DNA of 64,000 nucleotides. Origin: Hymenobacter polaris. GTDB taxonomy: Bacteria; Bacteroidota; Bacteroidia; Cytophagales; Hymenobacteraceae. The stretch lies in assembly GCF_012927305.1 (NCBI RefSeq), contig NZ_JABBGH010000003.1, positions 434,001 to 498,000 of the forward strand, given 5' to 3'. The notes beneath the pieces are model-generated. The model had not been told where the DNA came from and did no database searches. It saw nothing but the letters and a program-made list of their open reading frames with translations. The translations under genes and the position numbers were made by a program. Of this stretch, positions 1-8,760 are shown piece by piece; position 1 is the first letter of the stretch, and every line of letters begins with the position of its first letter.

Positions 1-7
1 AATCTTT

Positions 8-15
8 TACCTTTG
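8..15 (+). promoter_or_regulatory. Bacteroidota-type -7 promoter box
   Basis: TACCTTTG matches the Bacteroidota -7 consensus TAnnTTTG exactly. It ends only 5 nt before the ATG at 21, so a transcript from it would be leaderless or the gene would have to start later. No clear -33 element can be judged because the window begins here. Confidence 0.45.
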
Positions 16-20
16 CGGGC

Positions 21-368
21 ATGGCTCGTTCTCGCCCGGCTACCCTTGCCCCCCGCCTGCGCCAGCGCCTGCTGGCCTACCGCTGGCGGCGCGTGGGTGG
101 GCTGGCCGCCATCAGCCTGGCCCTGAGCCTGGGGCTGGTGGCTTACTTATTTGGCTGGAGCGACCATTTTGTAAGTCGTTTACTGACAGCATTCTTGGTG
201 GGCTTCTGCTTGCTAGCTGTTACTTTTCTGGGGGCTTTACCGTTTATTAGTTGGGCGGCGGCCCACTGGTTTGGGCCGGGCTGGGCCAGTGCCGAGTCGG
301 CCCCCGCTCGCCGGCCTGCGGCCGGGCGGTCCCGGCCGGCCGGCCGCCGCCCTATTACTACCACTTAA
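21..368 (+). CDS. Small two-helix membrane protein, unknown
   Basis: I do not recognise this 115-residue protein. A basic N-terminus (about residues 1-25, rich in Arg) is followed by two hydrophobic segments, roughly 27-46 and 52-80, suggesting two membrane helices. The tail, about 88-115, is a low-complexity Ala/Arg/Pro/Gly stretch. The ATG at 21 lies just behind a TAnnTTTG box. The gene ends 16 nt before the proposed GTG start of the HMA-AraC regulator, so the two may be co-transcribed. Base use is typical of the window. It could be a small inner-membrane accessory protein. No function can be read from the sequence. Confidence 0.6.
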   Translation: MARSRPATLAPRLRQRLLAYRWRRVGGLAAISLALSLGLVAYLFGWSDHFVSRLLTAFLVGFCLLAVTFLGALPFISWAAAHWFGPGWASAESAPARRPAAGRSRPAGRRPITTT

Positions 369-384
369 TCGTCTTATTTATCTC

Positions 385-957
385 GTGAAAACCAATCTGC
401 TGCACATCAAAAACATGGTTTGCCCGCGCTGCGTCGAGACGGTAAAAAACCTGCTCACCAAGGCCGGCTACGAGCCCACCCAGGTAACGTTGGGCCAAGC
501 CAAGCTGCCCGCCACCGCGCCCGTAGACCCCCGCGCCGTGGCCCCCATGCTGCGCGAGGCGGGCTTCGATGTGCTGCTCGACCGCGCCGAGCAGCTAACT
601 GAGCAGATTAAAACCGTGCTGCAAGAGTACCTGGAGCACCTGCGCACCGCCCCGGCCCCGCTCACAACCTCGGCTTTCTTGGCCGACCGCTTTGCCACTA
701 CCTATTCGCACCTGAGCAAGGTGTTTTCGCGCACGGCCAACCTCACCATCGAGAAGTACCTCATTCGCATGAAGATAGAGCGCGTAAAGGAGCTGCTGAG
801 CTACGGCGAGATGACGCTGGTGCAAATAGCCGACCAGCTGCGCTACAGCTCGGGCCAGCACCTGAGCAACCAGTTTCGGCAGGTGACGGGCCGCTCGGTG
901 AGCGAGTTTCGCCGCCTGATGCAGCCCGAGCGCCTCTCGCTCGACGCGCTGGGGTAG
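385..957 (+). CDS. AraC-type regulator with N-terminal HMA-like metal domain
   Basis: The C-terminal part (about residues 95-185) is an AraC-family double helix-turn-helix, with the typical IEKYLIRMKIERVKELL and SGQHLSNQFRQVTGRSVSEFR segments. The N-terminal 60-70 residues resemble a heavy-metal-associated fold with the motif MVCPRCVETV, whose CPRC could bind copper or another soft metal. I chose the GTG at 385 because it keeps the first beta strand (KTNLLHIKNMVCPRC). The ATG at 415 is the alternative and would cut that strand. An upstream extension to a TTG at 271 overlaps the previous gene and is unlikely. The convergent copper-storage-like gene and the Met-rich gene downstream suggest metal-responsive control. 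Sensing is inferred, not shown. Confidence 0.85.
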   Translation: MKTNLLHIKNMVCPRCVETVKNLLTKAGYEPTQVTLGQAKLPATAPVDPRAVAPMLREAGFDVLLDRAEQLTEQIKTVLQEYLEHLRTAPAPLTTSAFLADRFATTYSHLSKVFSRTANLTIEKYLIRMKIERVKELLSYGEMTLVQIADQLRYSSGQHLSNQFRQVTGRSVSEFRRLMQPERLSLDALG

Positions 958-979
958 TACCTTATTTTGCGCTAGTTCA

Positions 980-1019
980 GCACAAAGCCGCCGCAACAGC
1001 TGTTGCGGCGGCTTTGTGC
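980..1019. terminator. Perfect 40-nt palindrome, bidirectional terminator
   Basis: A 19-nt arm (GCACAAAGCCGCCGCAACA) is followed by GC and its exact reverse complement. It lies between the convergent AraC-type gene and the Cys-rich gene, 22 nt past the first stop and 20 nt past the second, as expected of a shared terminator. The T-tract on the plus side is weak. Confidence 0.65.
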
Positions 1020-1039
1020 GTTTCATCGAGCAGGTGGGC

Positions 1040-1375
1040 CTAGGCCTGGTAAGCGCGGCAAGCCTCCAGGCACTCCTGGCAGGCCTTGGCGCACTGCTGG
1101 CAGTGGTCGTGCTGGTGCTTGGCGCATTCGTCGTGGCACTTCTGGCAAATCTCGATGCACTCCTTTATGATGTGCTGGGCGTGGGGCGAGTTACGCGAGA
1201 GGTAGCTTGAAAACAGGCGACAGATGTCGGCGCAGTCGCGGTCGAGGCGAATGCAGGGCACCATCATCTTGATGTCGTCCTCGTCGAGGCAGGCATCGGA
1301 GCAGTACTCGCAGTTGGCAATGCAGCGGGCCAGGGCATCGAGCAGGGAGCGGTATTCTACGGGCGTGTTTTTCAT
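1040..1375 (-). CDS. Four-helix bundle copper-binding protein (Csp/DUF326-like)
   Basis: This 111-residue protein contains about 14 cysteines spaced in CxxxC-like patterns along predicted helices, for example CIANCEYCSDAC, CIEICQKCHDEC and CQQCAKACQECLEAC, plus His residues. This is the pattern of the Csp/DUF326 copper-storage family, in which Cys residues line the inside of a four-helix bundle and bind Cu(I). There is no signal peptide, so it is probably cytosolic. The ATG at 1375 (MKNTPVEYRSLLDALARC) was chosen over one 11 codons upstream because family members start just before the first helix. It is convergent with the HMA-AraC regulator and close to a Met/His-rich exported protein, fitting copper handling. 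Confidence 0.88.
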   Translation of the reverse strand: MKNTPVEYRSLLDALARCIANCEYCSDACLDEDDIKMMVPCIRLDRDCADICRLFSSYLSRNSPHAQHIIKECIEICQKCHDECAKHQHDHCQQCAKACQECLEACRAYQA

Positions 1376-1617
1376 GAGAAATGAAGAGGATAACTTAGTC
1401 AAAAGCAAGCATTATGCGCTGCCAATTGGTTGTACGTAGGGCCTGGTGGGATGGTGGTGCACTTTTTGGGCCTAGGCGTACAGAATTGCCGCGCCACACC
1501 TGCGTTGGGCGTTGGCAGCCCGAATTCTGCACACCGGCGGCGCAATAGTGCCGGCCCGGCGCGCTACTATTAGCGCCGCCGGGCCGTTAGAGGGATAGTT
1601 ACTTACCTACGCAATCA

Positions 1618-3105
1618 ATGACAGTTTCTTACGCATTTGCAGCGGCTTGCCTGCTAGCCCTGGCCGCTACCCCGGCCCTGGCCCAGCATCAGATGCCCGG
1701 CATGAAGATGCCCGCCGACACCACCCGCCGGCCCACCCAGCCCCCTAGGGGCCCCGCGCCTGCCGATAGTGCCCACGCCGGGCACCAGCCGGGCATGGGC
1801 GGGATGAATATGGGCAGCATGGATATGGGGGGCATGAACATGAGCCACAGCTACTCGCGCAACCTGCCCATGAGCCGCAACGGTTCGGGCACGGCCTGGC
1901 AGCCCGACCAGACGCCCATGTACATGTGGATGCAGCACAAGGGGCCCTGGATGCTGATGTACCACGGCGCGGCCTTTGGGCGCTACACCAGCCAGAACTT
2001 CAACCACCGCGGCGCCCGCGGCCAGGCCGATGCCGTGGACGGCCCCAACTGGCTGATGACCATGGCCCAGCGCACCGTGGGCGCGCGCGGCCTGCTGAAC
2101 CTGACCCTGATGATGAGCCTGGACCCGCTGACCGAAACGCGCGGCGGCTACCCGCTGCTCTTCCAAACCGGCGAGAGCTACAAAGGCCAGCCGCTCATCG
2201 ACAAGCAGCACCCGCACGACTTGTTTTCGGGCCTGAGCGTGGGCTATACCTACGCCTTCTCGAAGGATGTGGACCTGACGGCCTACCTGGGCTACCCCGG
2301 CGAGCCGGCCATCGGGCCCACGGCCTTTATGCACCGCATCTCGGCCATGCCCAACCCCGACGCGCCCCTCTCGCACCACTGGACCGACGCCACCCACATC
2401 ACCTTCGGCGTGGCCACCCTCGGGCTGCGCTACAAGCAGTTTAAGCTGGAAGGCAGCAACTTCACCGGCCGCGAGCCCGACCAGTACCGCTACGGCTTCG
2501 ACCGCCCCAGGGCCGACTCCTGGGCCGCGCGCCTCAACTGGAACCCCACCAGCGAGCTGGCCTTGCAGGTGAGCCACGCCTACATCAAGAGCCCCGAAGA
2601 CCTGCACCCCGACGAAAACGTGCGCCGCACCACGGCCTCGGTGCTGCACAGCCGCAGCTGGGGCGAGCGCCACTTCATCGCCTCGGCCCTTGTCTGGGGC
2701 ATGAACCAGGGCCACGGCCCCCGCGCCGAGCACGCGGTGCTGGCCGAAACCAACCTCACCCTGGGCCGCCCCACCTTCTACGGTCGCTACGAGTTTGTGC
2801 AGAAAGACAGCGAGGAGCTGAATTTCATTGCCTACGGCGAGCCCAACGCCGCCGACCGCATCTACAACGTGAACGCGCTGACGCTGGGCGCCAGCTACCG
2901 CCTGGCCAGCCTAGGGGGCGCGCGCGGCCCCGAGCTGAGCGTGGGCGGCCAGCTCACGGGCTACTTCATTCCGCAGACGCTGCAAGACGCGCACGCCGGC
3001 GACAGCTACGCCTACCAGCCCGGCTACGGCCAGCTGCCGCTCTCGGCCTCGGTGTACCTGCGCCTGAACGCGCCCTGGATGAGTATGCGGGCCATGAAGA
3101 GATAG
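1618..3105 (+). CDS. Exported Met/His-rich protein, possible metal-related outer-membrane protein
   Basis: The 495-residue product has a clear signal peptide (about 1-22, ending ALAQ). It is followed by a Met/His-rich stretch, about residues 23-80, with several MGGMNM-like units and the segment HQMPGMKMP. Such stretches in periplasmic proteins usually bind Cu(I) or Ag(I). The rest (about 95-495) is rich in aromatic and alternating residues and may form a beta-barrel or porin-like fold, ending in segments such as SASVYLRLNAPW. Location next to the copper-storage-like gene supports a role in copper handling at the envelope. The exact family was not recognised, and transport versus binding cannot be separated. 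Confidence 0.75.
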   Translation: MTVSYAFAAACLLALAATPALAQHQMPGMKMPADTTRRPTQPPRGPAPADSAHAGHQPGMGGMNMGSMDMGGMNMSHSYSRNLPMSRNGSGTAWQPDQTPMYMWMQHKGPWMLMYHGAAFGRYTSQNFNHRGARGQADAVDGPNWLMTMAQRTVGARGLLNLTLMMSLDPLTETRGGYPLLFQTGESYKGQPLIDKQHPHDLFSGLSVGYTYAFSKDVDLTAYLGYPGEPAIGPTAFMHRISAMPNPDAPLSHHWTDATHITFGVATLGLRYKQFKLEGSNFTGREPDQYRYGFDRPRADSWAARLNWNPTSELALQVSHAYIKSPEDLHPDENVRRTTASVLHSRSWGERHFIASALVWGMNQGHGPRAEHAVLAETNLTLGRPTFYGRYEFVQKDSEELNFIAYGEPNAADRIYNVNALTLGASYRLASLGGARGPELSVGGQLTGYFIPQTLQDAHAGDSYAYQPGYGQLPLSASVYLRLNAPWMSMRAMKR

Positions 3106-3195
3106 GCGGGACTTGGGCGAGTGGGGTAGGCAACCTTATCGGGCCGCCGGGCATCTGACTTACTACCTTGCTACCTCCTTTTCCCAAGTCGCCGC

Positions 3196-5454
3196 ATGAA
3201 TTTTCGCTGCCTGCTTGCCATCCCCTTGCTTGTCCTCGCGGCCCTAGGAAGCCACGGCCAACCTGCGCCTACCGCCCTCAACCTGGATTTTGAGCAAGTA
3301 AACCCGCGGACGCACCGCCCCCTGGGGTGGACCGCCCCCACCCAAAACGGCTACCTAATGGCGGCCGACTCGGTGACGCGCCACGGGGGGCGCTACGCGC
3401 TGCGCCTACAATCGCCCAGCGCGGTGCGCAAGGCGGGCGAGTTTGGCGTGGCTACCTGGCAGCTGCCCGCCAATTTTTGGGGTAAGCGCATCACGCTTAC
3501 AGGCTTTCTGAAAACCGACCAGGTGCAGAATGGCTTTGCGAGTATGTGGCTGCGGGTGAATAACGATGAGGGCACCATCGCTTTCGACAACATGGCAAAC
3601 CAGCAGGTGCAGGGTACTACCGACTGGACGGAGTACAGCATTACCCTGCCGCTGGCCGACGAGGCGCGGGTTATTTATTTCGGGCTGATTTTGCCCGCAA
3701 CCGGCACGGCCTGGCTCGACGACCTGAGCTTGACCGTGGATAACAAGCCGCTAACCAAGGCAGCCGCTAAGGCGATACCCTACTACAAGGCCGAGAAGGA
3801 CACCGCGTTTCGGCGTGGCTCGGGCATCGAGTTGGAGAAGCTGAGTGAACTGCAAACCACCAATCTGGCGCTGCTGGGCCGGGTGTGGGGCTTTGCGAAG
3901 TACTACCACCCTGCCGTGGCCCGCGGCGACTACAACTTCGACGCCGAGCTGCTGCGCGTGCTGCCTAAGGTGCTGGCCGCCCCCAGTCCCGCCGAGAATA
4001 GCGCCGTGCTCAGCACCTGGCTGGCGGGCCTGGGGCCGGTGCCGCCCTGCCGCGGCTGCCGCGAGCCCGCCGCCAAAGACGTGCGCCTGCAGCCCGACCT
4101 GGCCTGGCTCACCGATACCCGGCAGCTAAGCCCCGCTTTGAGCCAGCAGCTAGTGCAGCTGCGCCAAAACCGCAACCAGGGACCGCACTACTACATCCGC
4201 CCCGCGCCGTTCGTGAGCAACCCGCTCTTCGCGCACGAAGAAGCCTACGCCAGCCAAACCGCGCCCGACGCCGGCCTGCGCCTGCTGGCCCTATTCCGCT
4301 ACTGGAACATGGTGGAGTACTTCTTTCCCTACCGCTACGCCATTGGCGAAGACTGGCAGCAGGTGCTACCCCAGGTGCTGCCGCAGGTGGTGGCCGCCCG
4401 CAGTGCCGAGCAGTACCGGCTGGCAATGCTGGCGCTCATCGCCCGCATCCACGACACGCACGCCAACATCTACGGCGATAAGGTGCTGGAGCAGTATAAG
4501 GGCCTGTACCAGGCGCCGCTGTGGCTACGCTTCGTGGACGGCCAGGCCACGGTGGCCGGCTACTACGACGCCACCCTAGGGCCTGCCACTACCCTGAAAC
4601 CCGGCGACGTGGTAGTGCAGGTGGAGGGTCAGCCAGTGGCCGACCTAGTGAAAGCCCGCCGACCCATCACCCCCGCCTCCAACGAGCCCACCCAACTGCG
4701 CAACATCGCCCGCGACCTGCTGCGCGGTCCTACCAAACAAGTGAGCCTGGTGGTGCGCCGCGCCGGCCGCGAGTTCCCGGTCACCGTTGACCGCTGGCCA
4801 CTCAGTCAGCTCAACCTGAACTTGGGGGTGCGCTATAACACCCTTGACCCCAAGGCCTCGCCCTGGAAGCTGCTACCTGGCAACGTTGGCTACCTGGCCC
4901 TAGGCACTCTGCACCTGGCTGAATTGCCCGGCATCATGGCCCAGGCCCAGGGCACCAAGGGCCTGGTAATTGACCTGCGCAACTACCCGGCCGAGTTTGT
5001 GCTGCAAACGCTCGGCAAATACCTCGTGAGCAAGCCCACGCCTTTCGGGCGCTTCAGCGGACCCGATGTCACGTATCCCGGCGTGTTTAGGCTGAGTCCG
5101 GTGCAATATCTGGCGGCTGGTCGCGGCCCGGTCTATCCCGGCAAGGTGATAATTCTGGTGGATGAGGTTACGCAAAGCCAAGCCGAGTATACGGCCCTGG
5201 CCCTACGCACCATCCCCAGGGCCACCGTGGTGGGCAGCACCACGGCCGGCGCCGACGGCGACATATCAAGCATCGTGCTGCCCGGCAACGTGCAAACGTA
5301 CATCAGCGGCTTGGGCGTGTACTACGCCGACGGGCGCGAAACCCAGCGCATCGGCATCGTGCCCGGCGTGGAGGTGCCCCCCACTATCAAGGGCCTCAGC
5401 GAGGGGCGCGACGAAGTGCTGGAGCGCGCCGTGCAGCTCATTGAGGCGGCCTAG
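3196..5454 (+). CDS. Secreted S41-family (C-terminal processing-type) peptidase
   Basis: The protein has 752 residues with a signal peptide (about 1-22). Residues about 25-185 look like a carbohydrate-binding or jelly-roll domain (NLDFEQVNPRTHRPLGW near its start). A helical linker is followed by a PDZ-like segment near residues 455-520 (LKPGDVVVQVEGQPV). The S41 catalytic core lies near 560-745, with VIDLRNYP and the serine region VTQSQAEYTALALR followed by GSTTAGADGD. S41 enzymes cut peptide bonds using a Ser-Lys dyad in the periplasm or outside. Substrate is unknown. The next gene, a CPBP protease, begins 18 nt downstream, suggesting co-transcription. Confidence 0.88.
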   Translation: MNFRCLLAIPLLVLAALGSHGQPAPTALNLDFEQVNPRTHRPLGWTAPTQNGYLMAADSVTRHGGRYALRLQSPSAVRKAGEFGVATWQLPANFWGKRITLTGFLKTDQVQNGFASMWLRVNNDEGTIAFDNMANQQVQGTTDWTEYSITLPLADEARVIYFGLILPATGTAWLDDLSLTVDNKPLTKAAAKAIPYYKAEKDTAFRRGSGIELEKLSELQTTNLALLGRVWGFAKYYHPAVARGDYNFDAELLRVLPKVLAAPSPAENSAVLSTWLAGLGPVPPCRGCREPAAKDVRLQPDLAWLTDTRQLSPALSQQLVQLRQNRNQGPHYYIRPAPFVSNPLFAHEEAYASQTAPDAGLRLLALFRYWNMVEYFFPYRYAIGEDWQQVLPQVLPQVVAARSAEQYRLAMLALIARIHDTHANIYGDKVLEQYKGLYQAPLWLRFVDGQATVAGYYDATLGPATTLKPGDVVVQVEGQPVADLVKARRPITPASNEPTQLRNIARDLLRGPTKQVSLVVRRAGREFPVTVDRWPLSQLNLNLGVRYNTLDPKASPWKLLPGNVGYLALGTLHLAELPGIMAQAQGTKGLVIDLRNYPAEFVLQTLGKYLVSKPTPFGRFSGPDVTYPGVFRLSPVQYLAAGRGPVYPGKVIILVDEVTQSQAEYTALALRTIPRATVVGSTTAGADGDISSIVLPGNVQTYISGLGVYYADGRETQRIGIVPGVEVPPTIKGLSEGRDEVLERAVQLIEAA

Positions 5455-5472
5455 GCCCGCGCGCGGCTCGTT

Positions 5473-6297
5473 ATGCCCTACTCGTATCCGCTGGCGCTGC
5501 TGGGTTGGGCGCTGCTGTGGAGCAGCCTGTGCCTGCTGCTGACGGCGAGCAAGCTCTGGGTCGCGCCCCGGCCGCTGGGGCGGGCCGCGCTGGTGTGCGC
5601 GCTGCACATGCTGGTGCTGGTGCTGCCTTGGTCGCAGCTGCTGGGTCTGCCCGCAACACCGACTTCGCTCGGGCACCCGCCCCTGGCCTGGGCGGCCAAG
5701 GTGGTGGCCCTGCTGGTGTCGGGGCTGGTGCTGTACGGGGTGCGGTGGGTGGTACCCGCTGCGGCCGGCCTGCGCCGCCCCGGGCCGGGCACGCTGCGCC
5801 CGGTAGGGCTGGTGGTAGGCGCGGTAGCGGTGGCCGTGTTCGCCAGCGCCTACGCGGCGCGGCGGTCCTTCTTGCCCCTGTGGTGGCCCGAGCGGCTGTA
5901 CTACTCGGTCGTGCCCGGCCTGGAAGAAGAATTATTTTACCGCGGCGCGCTACTGGGGCTGCTCGGGCCGGTTTTTGCGCGCTCCATCCCGTTGCCCGGC
6001 ACCCGCACCAGCTGGGGCGGCCTGGCTACGGTGCTGCTATTTGCCCTAGGGCACAGCCTAAAGCTGTCGTTTATCTACGATGCGGTGAACAACCTCTTGC
6101 TGAGCCAGGCGCACCTGGCGGGCCACGTGACGTGGTGGCAGTCGCTGCTATACTTCGTGCTCACCGATACTGCCTACCCGCTGCTGATGGGGCTGCTTTT
6201 GCTGTGGGTGCGCGAGCGCACGGGTTCGGTATGGGTGGCTGTCGCGGCCCATTGCCTCCTAAACACAGCGCTGACCCTAGGCCGCACGCTGCCGTAG
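5473..6297 (+). CDS. CPBP family intramembrane glutamic protease
   Basis: This 274-residue protein has about seven to eight hydrophobic segments. It shows the three CPBP (Abi) motifs: EEELFYRG near residue 154, an FALGHS motif near 194, and HCLLNTALTL near 260. The Glu and His residues of these motifs form the active site in Rce1-type intramembrane proteases. Such proteins cleave within or beside membranes and some protect against self-made peptides, but no substrate is implied here. The start at 5473 lies 18 nt behind the S41 peptidase. The gene converges with the minus-strand gene ending at 6306, leaving only 8 nt between the two stops. Confidence 0.88.
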   Translation: MPYSYPLALLGWALLWSSLCLLLTASKLWVAPRPLGRAALVCALHMLVLVLPWSQLLGLPATPTSLGHPPLAWAAKVVALLVSGLVLYGVRWVVPAAAGLRRPGPGTLRPVGLVVGAVAVAVFASAYAARRSFLPLWWPERLYYSVVPGLEEELFYRGALLGLLGPVFARSIPLPGTRTSWGGLATVLLFALGHSLKLSFIYDAVNNLLLSQAHLAGHVTWWQSLLYFVLTDTAYPLLMGLLLLWVRERTGSVWVAVAAHCLLNTALTLGRTLP

Positions 6298-6305
6298 CGC
6301 GGGCG

Positions 6306-7451
6306 CTACCGCCGGCCCGCGCCCGGCACGTCGGCCCACAGCAGCAGCGCCTCCGACAGTGGGTTGACATCCAACTTAATAAACCGAACGCCATAGCGCA
6401 GCTCGTTGCCCTCCCGGATTTCGCGGCTGCCCAAGCTGATGACGCGCCGCAGCCGCTGGGCGTTGCGGTAGTCGCCTAGGGCCACCGCGTCGGCAAAGGC
6501 GAAGGTGGTGGCCGGAATGCCGTAGCCCAGCACGAGCGGGCCACTGTCCACGTTGCCCGCGCCGATGGCGTAGCCGTGGGCAAACTCGCGGTACAGCCGC
6601 AGCGCGCCCAGGTTGGTGCTGTGGTGCTGCTGGTATAGCGCGTACTGCTGCCGGGCAAAGGCGCTGTCGACCTGCGCCAGAAACCAGATGCTCCAGCCCA
6701 GGTGCGAGCCCCTAGGCTCCTCGCTGGGTCGGCCTACCGCATCTACCATCGAGGCCAGCAGGCCGGTATCGGCGTCGAGCCACTGGCGGCGGGCCCGCGC
6801 CACCCAGCGCTGGCCCACGGCGGCGTAGGGGCTGCCCGTGAGGCGGCTGTGCAGCGCCAGCGAAGCCAGCGCCACCGCGTTGTCGGGCAGCCAGCGCAGG
6901 TTGGGGTAGGAGGGGAGGTTGCCGGCCGGGTCCTGCCCTAGGCGCCACGCCAGGCGGGCCGACAGCGAGTCGTGCAGCCGAGCGTAGGGCGAGGCCGGGT
7001 CGAGGCGGCGGTGGCAGCCCAGCATCAGGTTGAGGTGGCCCAGGTACAGCACCGACTGCGGCAGCGCGTAGCCCAGGCAGCTATCGGCCGGGCCAGCCAG
7101 AAAAGGCTGCCGCACTGGCGCCGTCAGCGTCACCCCAATGGCCTGCCCAATGATGCGGGCCGCCTCGGGGCGCAGCGCAGGCTGCCGGGCTGCCTCATTG
7201 GCCAATCCGTAGGTGCTGAACGCCAGCGTGAACAGCCCCCACTCGGCGTTGGTGGCGGTGAGCTGCCCTAGGGCGGTGCCGGGCGCCGCCCCCTCGTCTA
7301 TCACCCGCCCCAGGTAGTTGAGGCGCGGGCGCAGCTCGGCCGCGGTGGGCGGCCGGTAGGTGGGCCAGCTGGCGGCCAGCCACGCTAGCGCGGCTGCCAG
7401 CAGGAGCAGCCGGCCCCAGCGCAGGCGGCGCAGCAGGTTCTTCTGGGCCAT
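6306..7451 (-). CDS. Membrane-anchored alpha/alpha-barrel-like protein, unknown
   Basis: The product has 381 residues with a basic start and one N-terminal membrane segment (about 12-30), placing the rest outside the cytoplasm. The body is helix-rich, with sequences such as NAEWGLFTLAFSTYGLANEA, GRPSEEPRGSHLGWSIWFLA and YGIPATTFAFADAVALGD. These recall (alpha/alpha)6-barrel proteins related to the linalool dehydratase/isomerase domain, but I am not certain of the family. No catalytic set could be assigned. The gene stands alone, and its start is separated from asd by a long inverted repeat. A CAAAGATG next to the start is a one-mismatch minus-strand version of the -7 box. Confidence 0.65.
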   Translation of the reverse strand: MAQKNLLRRLRWGRLLLLAAALAWLAASWPTYRPPTAAELRPRLNYLGRVIDEGAAPGTALGQLTATNAEWGLFTLAFSTYGLANEAARQPALRPEAARIIGQAIGVTLTAPVRQPFLAGPADSCLGYALPQSVLYLGHLNLMLGCHRRLDPASPYARLHDSLSARLAWRLGQDPAGNLPSYPNLRWLPDNAVALASLALHSRLTGSPYAAVGQRWVARARRQWLDADTGLLASMVDAVGRPSEEPRGSHLGWSIWFLAQVDSAFARQQYALYQQHHSTNLGALRLYREFAHGYAIGAGNVDSGPLVLGYGIPATTFAFADAVALGDYRNAQRLRRVISLGSREIREGNELRYGVRFIKLDVNPLSEALLLWADVPGAGRR

Positions 7452-7471
7452 TCAAAGATGGAATAAACTAA

Positions 7472-7588
7472 AAAAGAACGTCATGCTCAGCTGGCGTCCG
7501 CTTGCCGAAGCATCTCTACCGAACACCCCCTAGGGGCGCAGTAGAGATACTTCGGCAAGCGGACGCCAGCTGAGCATGACGTTCTTTT
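7472..7588. repeat. Family A inverted repeat (copy 1)
   Basis: Two 48-nt arms match except for one base. They carry the family core GTCATGCTCAGCTGGCGTCC and GAAGCATCTCTACC around a loop containing CCCCTAGGGG. It fills the spacer between two minus-strand genes. Confidence 0.85.
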
Positions 7589-7596
7589 CCCCTAGG

Positions 7597-8598
7597 CTAC
7601 TTGTTCTCCACCAAGCCTTTCGCCACCAGGTACTCGGCAATTTGCACGGCGTTAGTGGCGGCGCCTTTGCGCAGGTTGTCGGCTACTACCCACATATTGA
7701 GGGTATTGGGCTGAGTTTCGTCGCGGCGCAGGCGGCCCACCAGCACGGCGTCGCGGCCGTGGCTGTCCTTAGGCATGGGGTAGTGGTTGTTCTGCACGTC
7801 GTCCACCAGCTCCACGCCGTCCGTTTTCGCCAGGATGTCGCGCACCTCAGCCAGGTCGAAGTCCTGGGCAAACTCCACGTTCACCGACTCGGAGTGGCCG
7901 CCCATCACGGGCACGCGCACGCAAGTGGCCGTCACGCGGATGCTGTCGTCGCCCATTATTTTCTTGGTCTCGTTCACCATCTTCAGCTCCTCTTTGGTGT
8001 AGCCGTTAGGTTGAAACACGTCGATGTGGGGCAGCACATTTAGGTCGATGGGGTAGGGGTAGGCGGGGTTGCTGGCCTGCTGGCCGCCGCGCTCCTCCAT
8101 GAGCTGGTCCACGGCCTTCTTGCCGGTGCCGGTTACGCTCTGGTAAGTGCTGATAACGAGGCGCTTGGCGTGGTAGCGCTTGTGCAAGTCGTTAAGGGCC
8201 ACCACCAGCTGAATGGTCGAGCAGTTGGGGTTGGCGATAATTTTATCTTCCGGGGTCAGCACCTCAGCGTTCACCTCAGGCACTACCAGCTTCTTGCTGG
8301 GGTCCATGCGCCAGGCCGACGAGTTATCCACGACCACCGTGCCCACCTCGGCAAACCGAGGGGCGTTTTCGAGCGACACGCCGCCGCCGGCCGAGAAGAT
8401 GGCGATGGCTGGGCGGGCCGCCACGGCGTCGTCCATGCTCACCACCGGGTAGTCTTTGCCCTGAAAATGAACCAGCTGGCCCACCGATTTGGCCGAAGCC
8501 ACGGGCAGCAGCTCGGTGACGGGAAACTGGCGCTCGGCGAGCACCTTCAGCATCTCGGTGCCTACCAGTCCGGTGGCACCCACTACGGCAACCTTCAT
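7597..8598 (-). CDS. asd: Aspartate-semialdehyde dehydrogenase
   Basis: Asd makes L-aspartate 4-semialdehyde from aspartyl phosphate using NADPH. This is the branch step to lysine/diaminopimelate, threonine and methionine. The 333-residue length is usual. The N-terminal nucleotide-binding motif GATGLVG lies at about residues 7-13, and the catalytic cysteine is Cys126 in ANPNCSTIQL. Further conserved segments are DNSSAWRMD and GTGKKAVDQLMEE. The ATG at 8598 gives the canonical start MKVAVVGATG. The gene is monocistronic, bounded by a family A repeat downstream and a divergent VOC gene upstream. The thrABC genes that use its product lie about 20 kb away on the same strand. Confidence 0.97.
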   Translation of the reverse strand: MKVAVVGATGLVGTEMLKVLAERQFPVTELLPVASAKSVGQLVHFQGKDYPVVSMDDAVAARPAIAIFSAGGGVSLENAPRFAEVGTVVVDNSSAWRMDPSKKLVVPEVNAEVLTPEDKIIANPNCSTIQLVVALNDLHKRYHAKRLVISTYQSVTGTGKKAVDQLMEERGGQQASNPAYPYPIDLNVLPHIDVFQPNGYTKEELKMVNETKKIMGDDSIRVTATCVRVPVMGGHSESVNVEFAQDFDLAEVRDILAKTDGVELVDDVQNNHYPMPKDSHGRDAVLVGRLRRDETQPNTLNMWVVADNLRKGAATNAVQIAEYLVAKGLVENK

Positions 8599-8760
8599 TG
8601 CGAGAGAGTTTTAGGCGGCAGGTTAATTGGGCCTGCCGGTGAAGCGGGCAAAGGTCGGCAGAAACAAGCGAGTTTTGCGCGGGGCGTGGCCGCCGCCCAA
8701 CCCCAGCGCGGGAAAGCCAGTTAGAAGCGCTACACGCTTTCAACCTTCCAAACCAAACCG

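Noticed and set aside
1654-2733. Minus-strand open frame of 359 codons inside the Met/His-rich gene
   Set aside because: It is Gly/Ala/Val/His-rich, has no family motif and mirrors the plus-strand gene, which has a signal peptide and normal composition. GC-rich DNA gives such shadows.
5505-6479. Plus-strand open frame of 324 codons over the CPBP gene
   Set aside because: The CPBP frame has all three protease motifs and membrane helices; the alternative has none.
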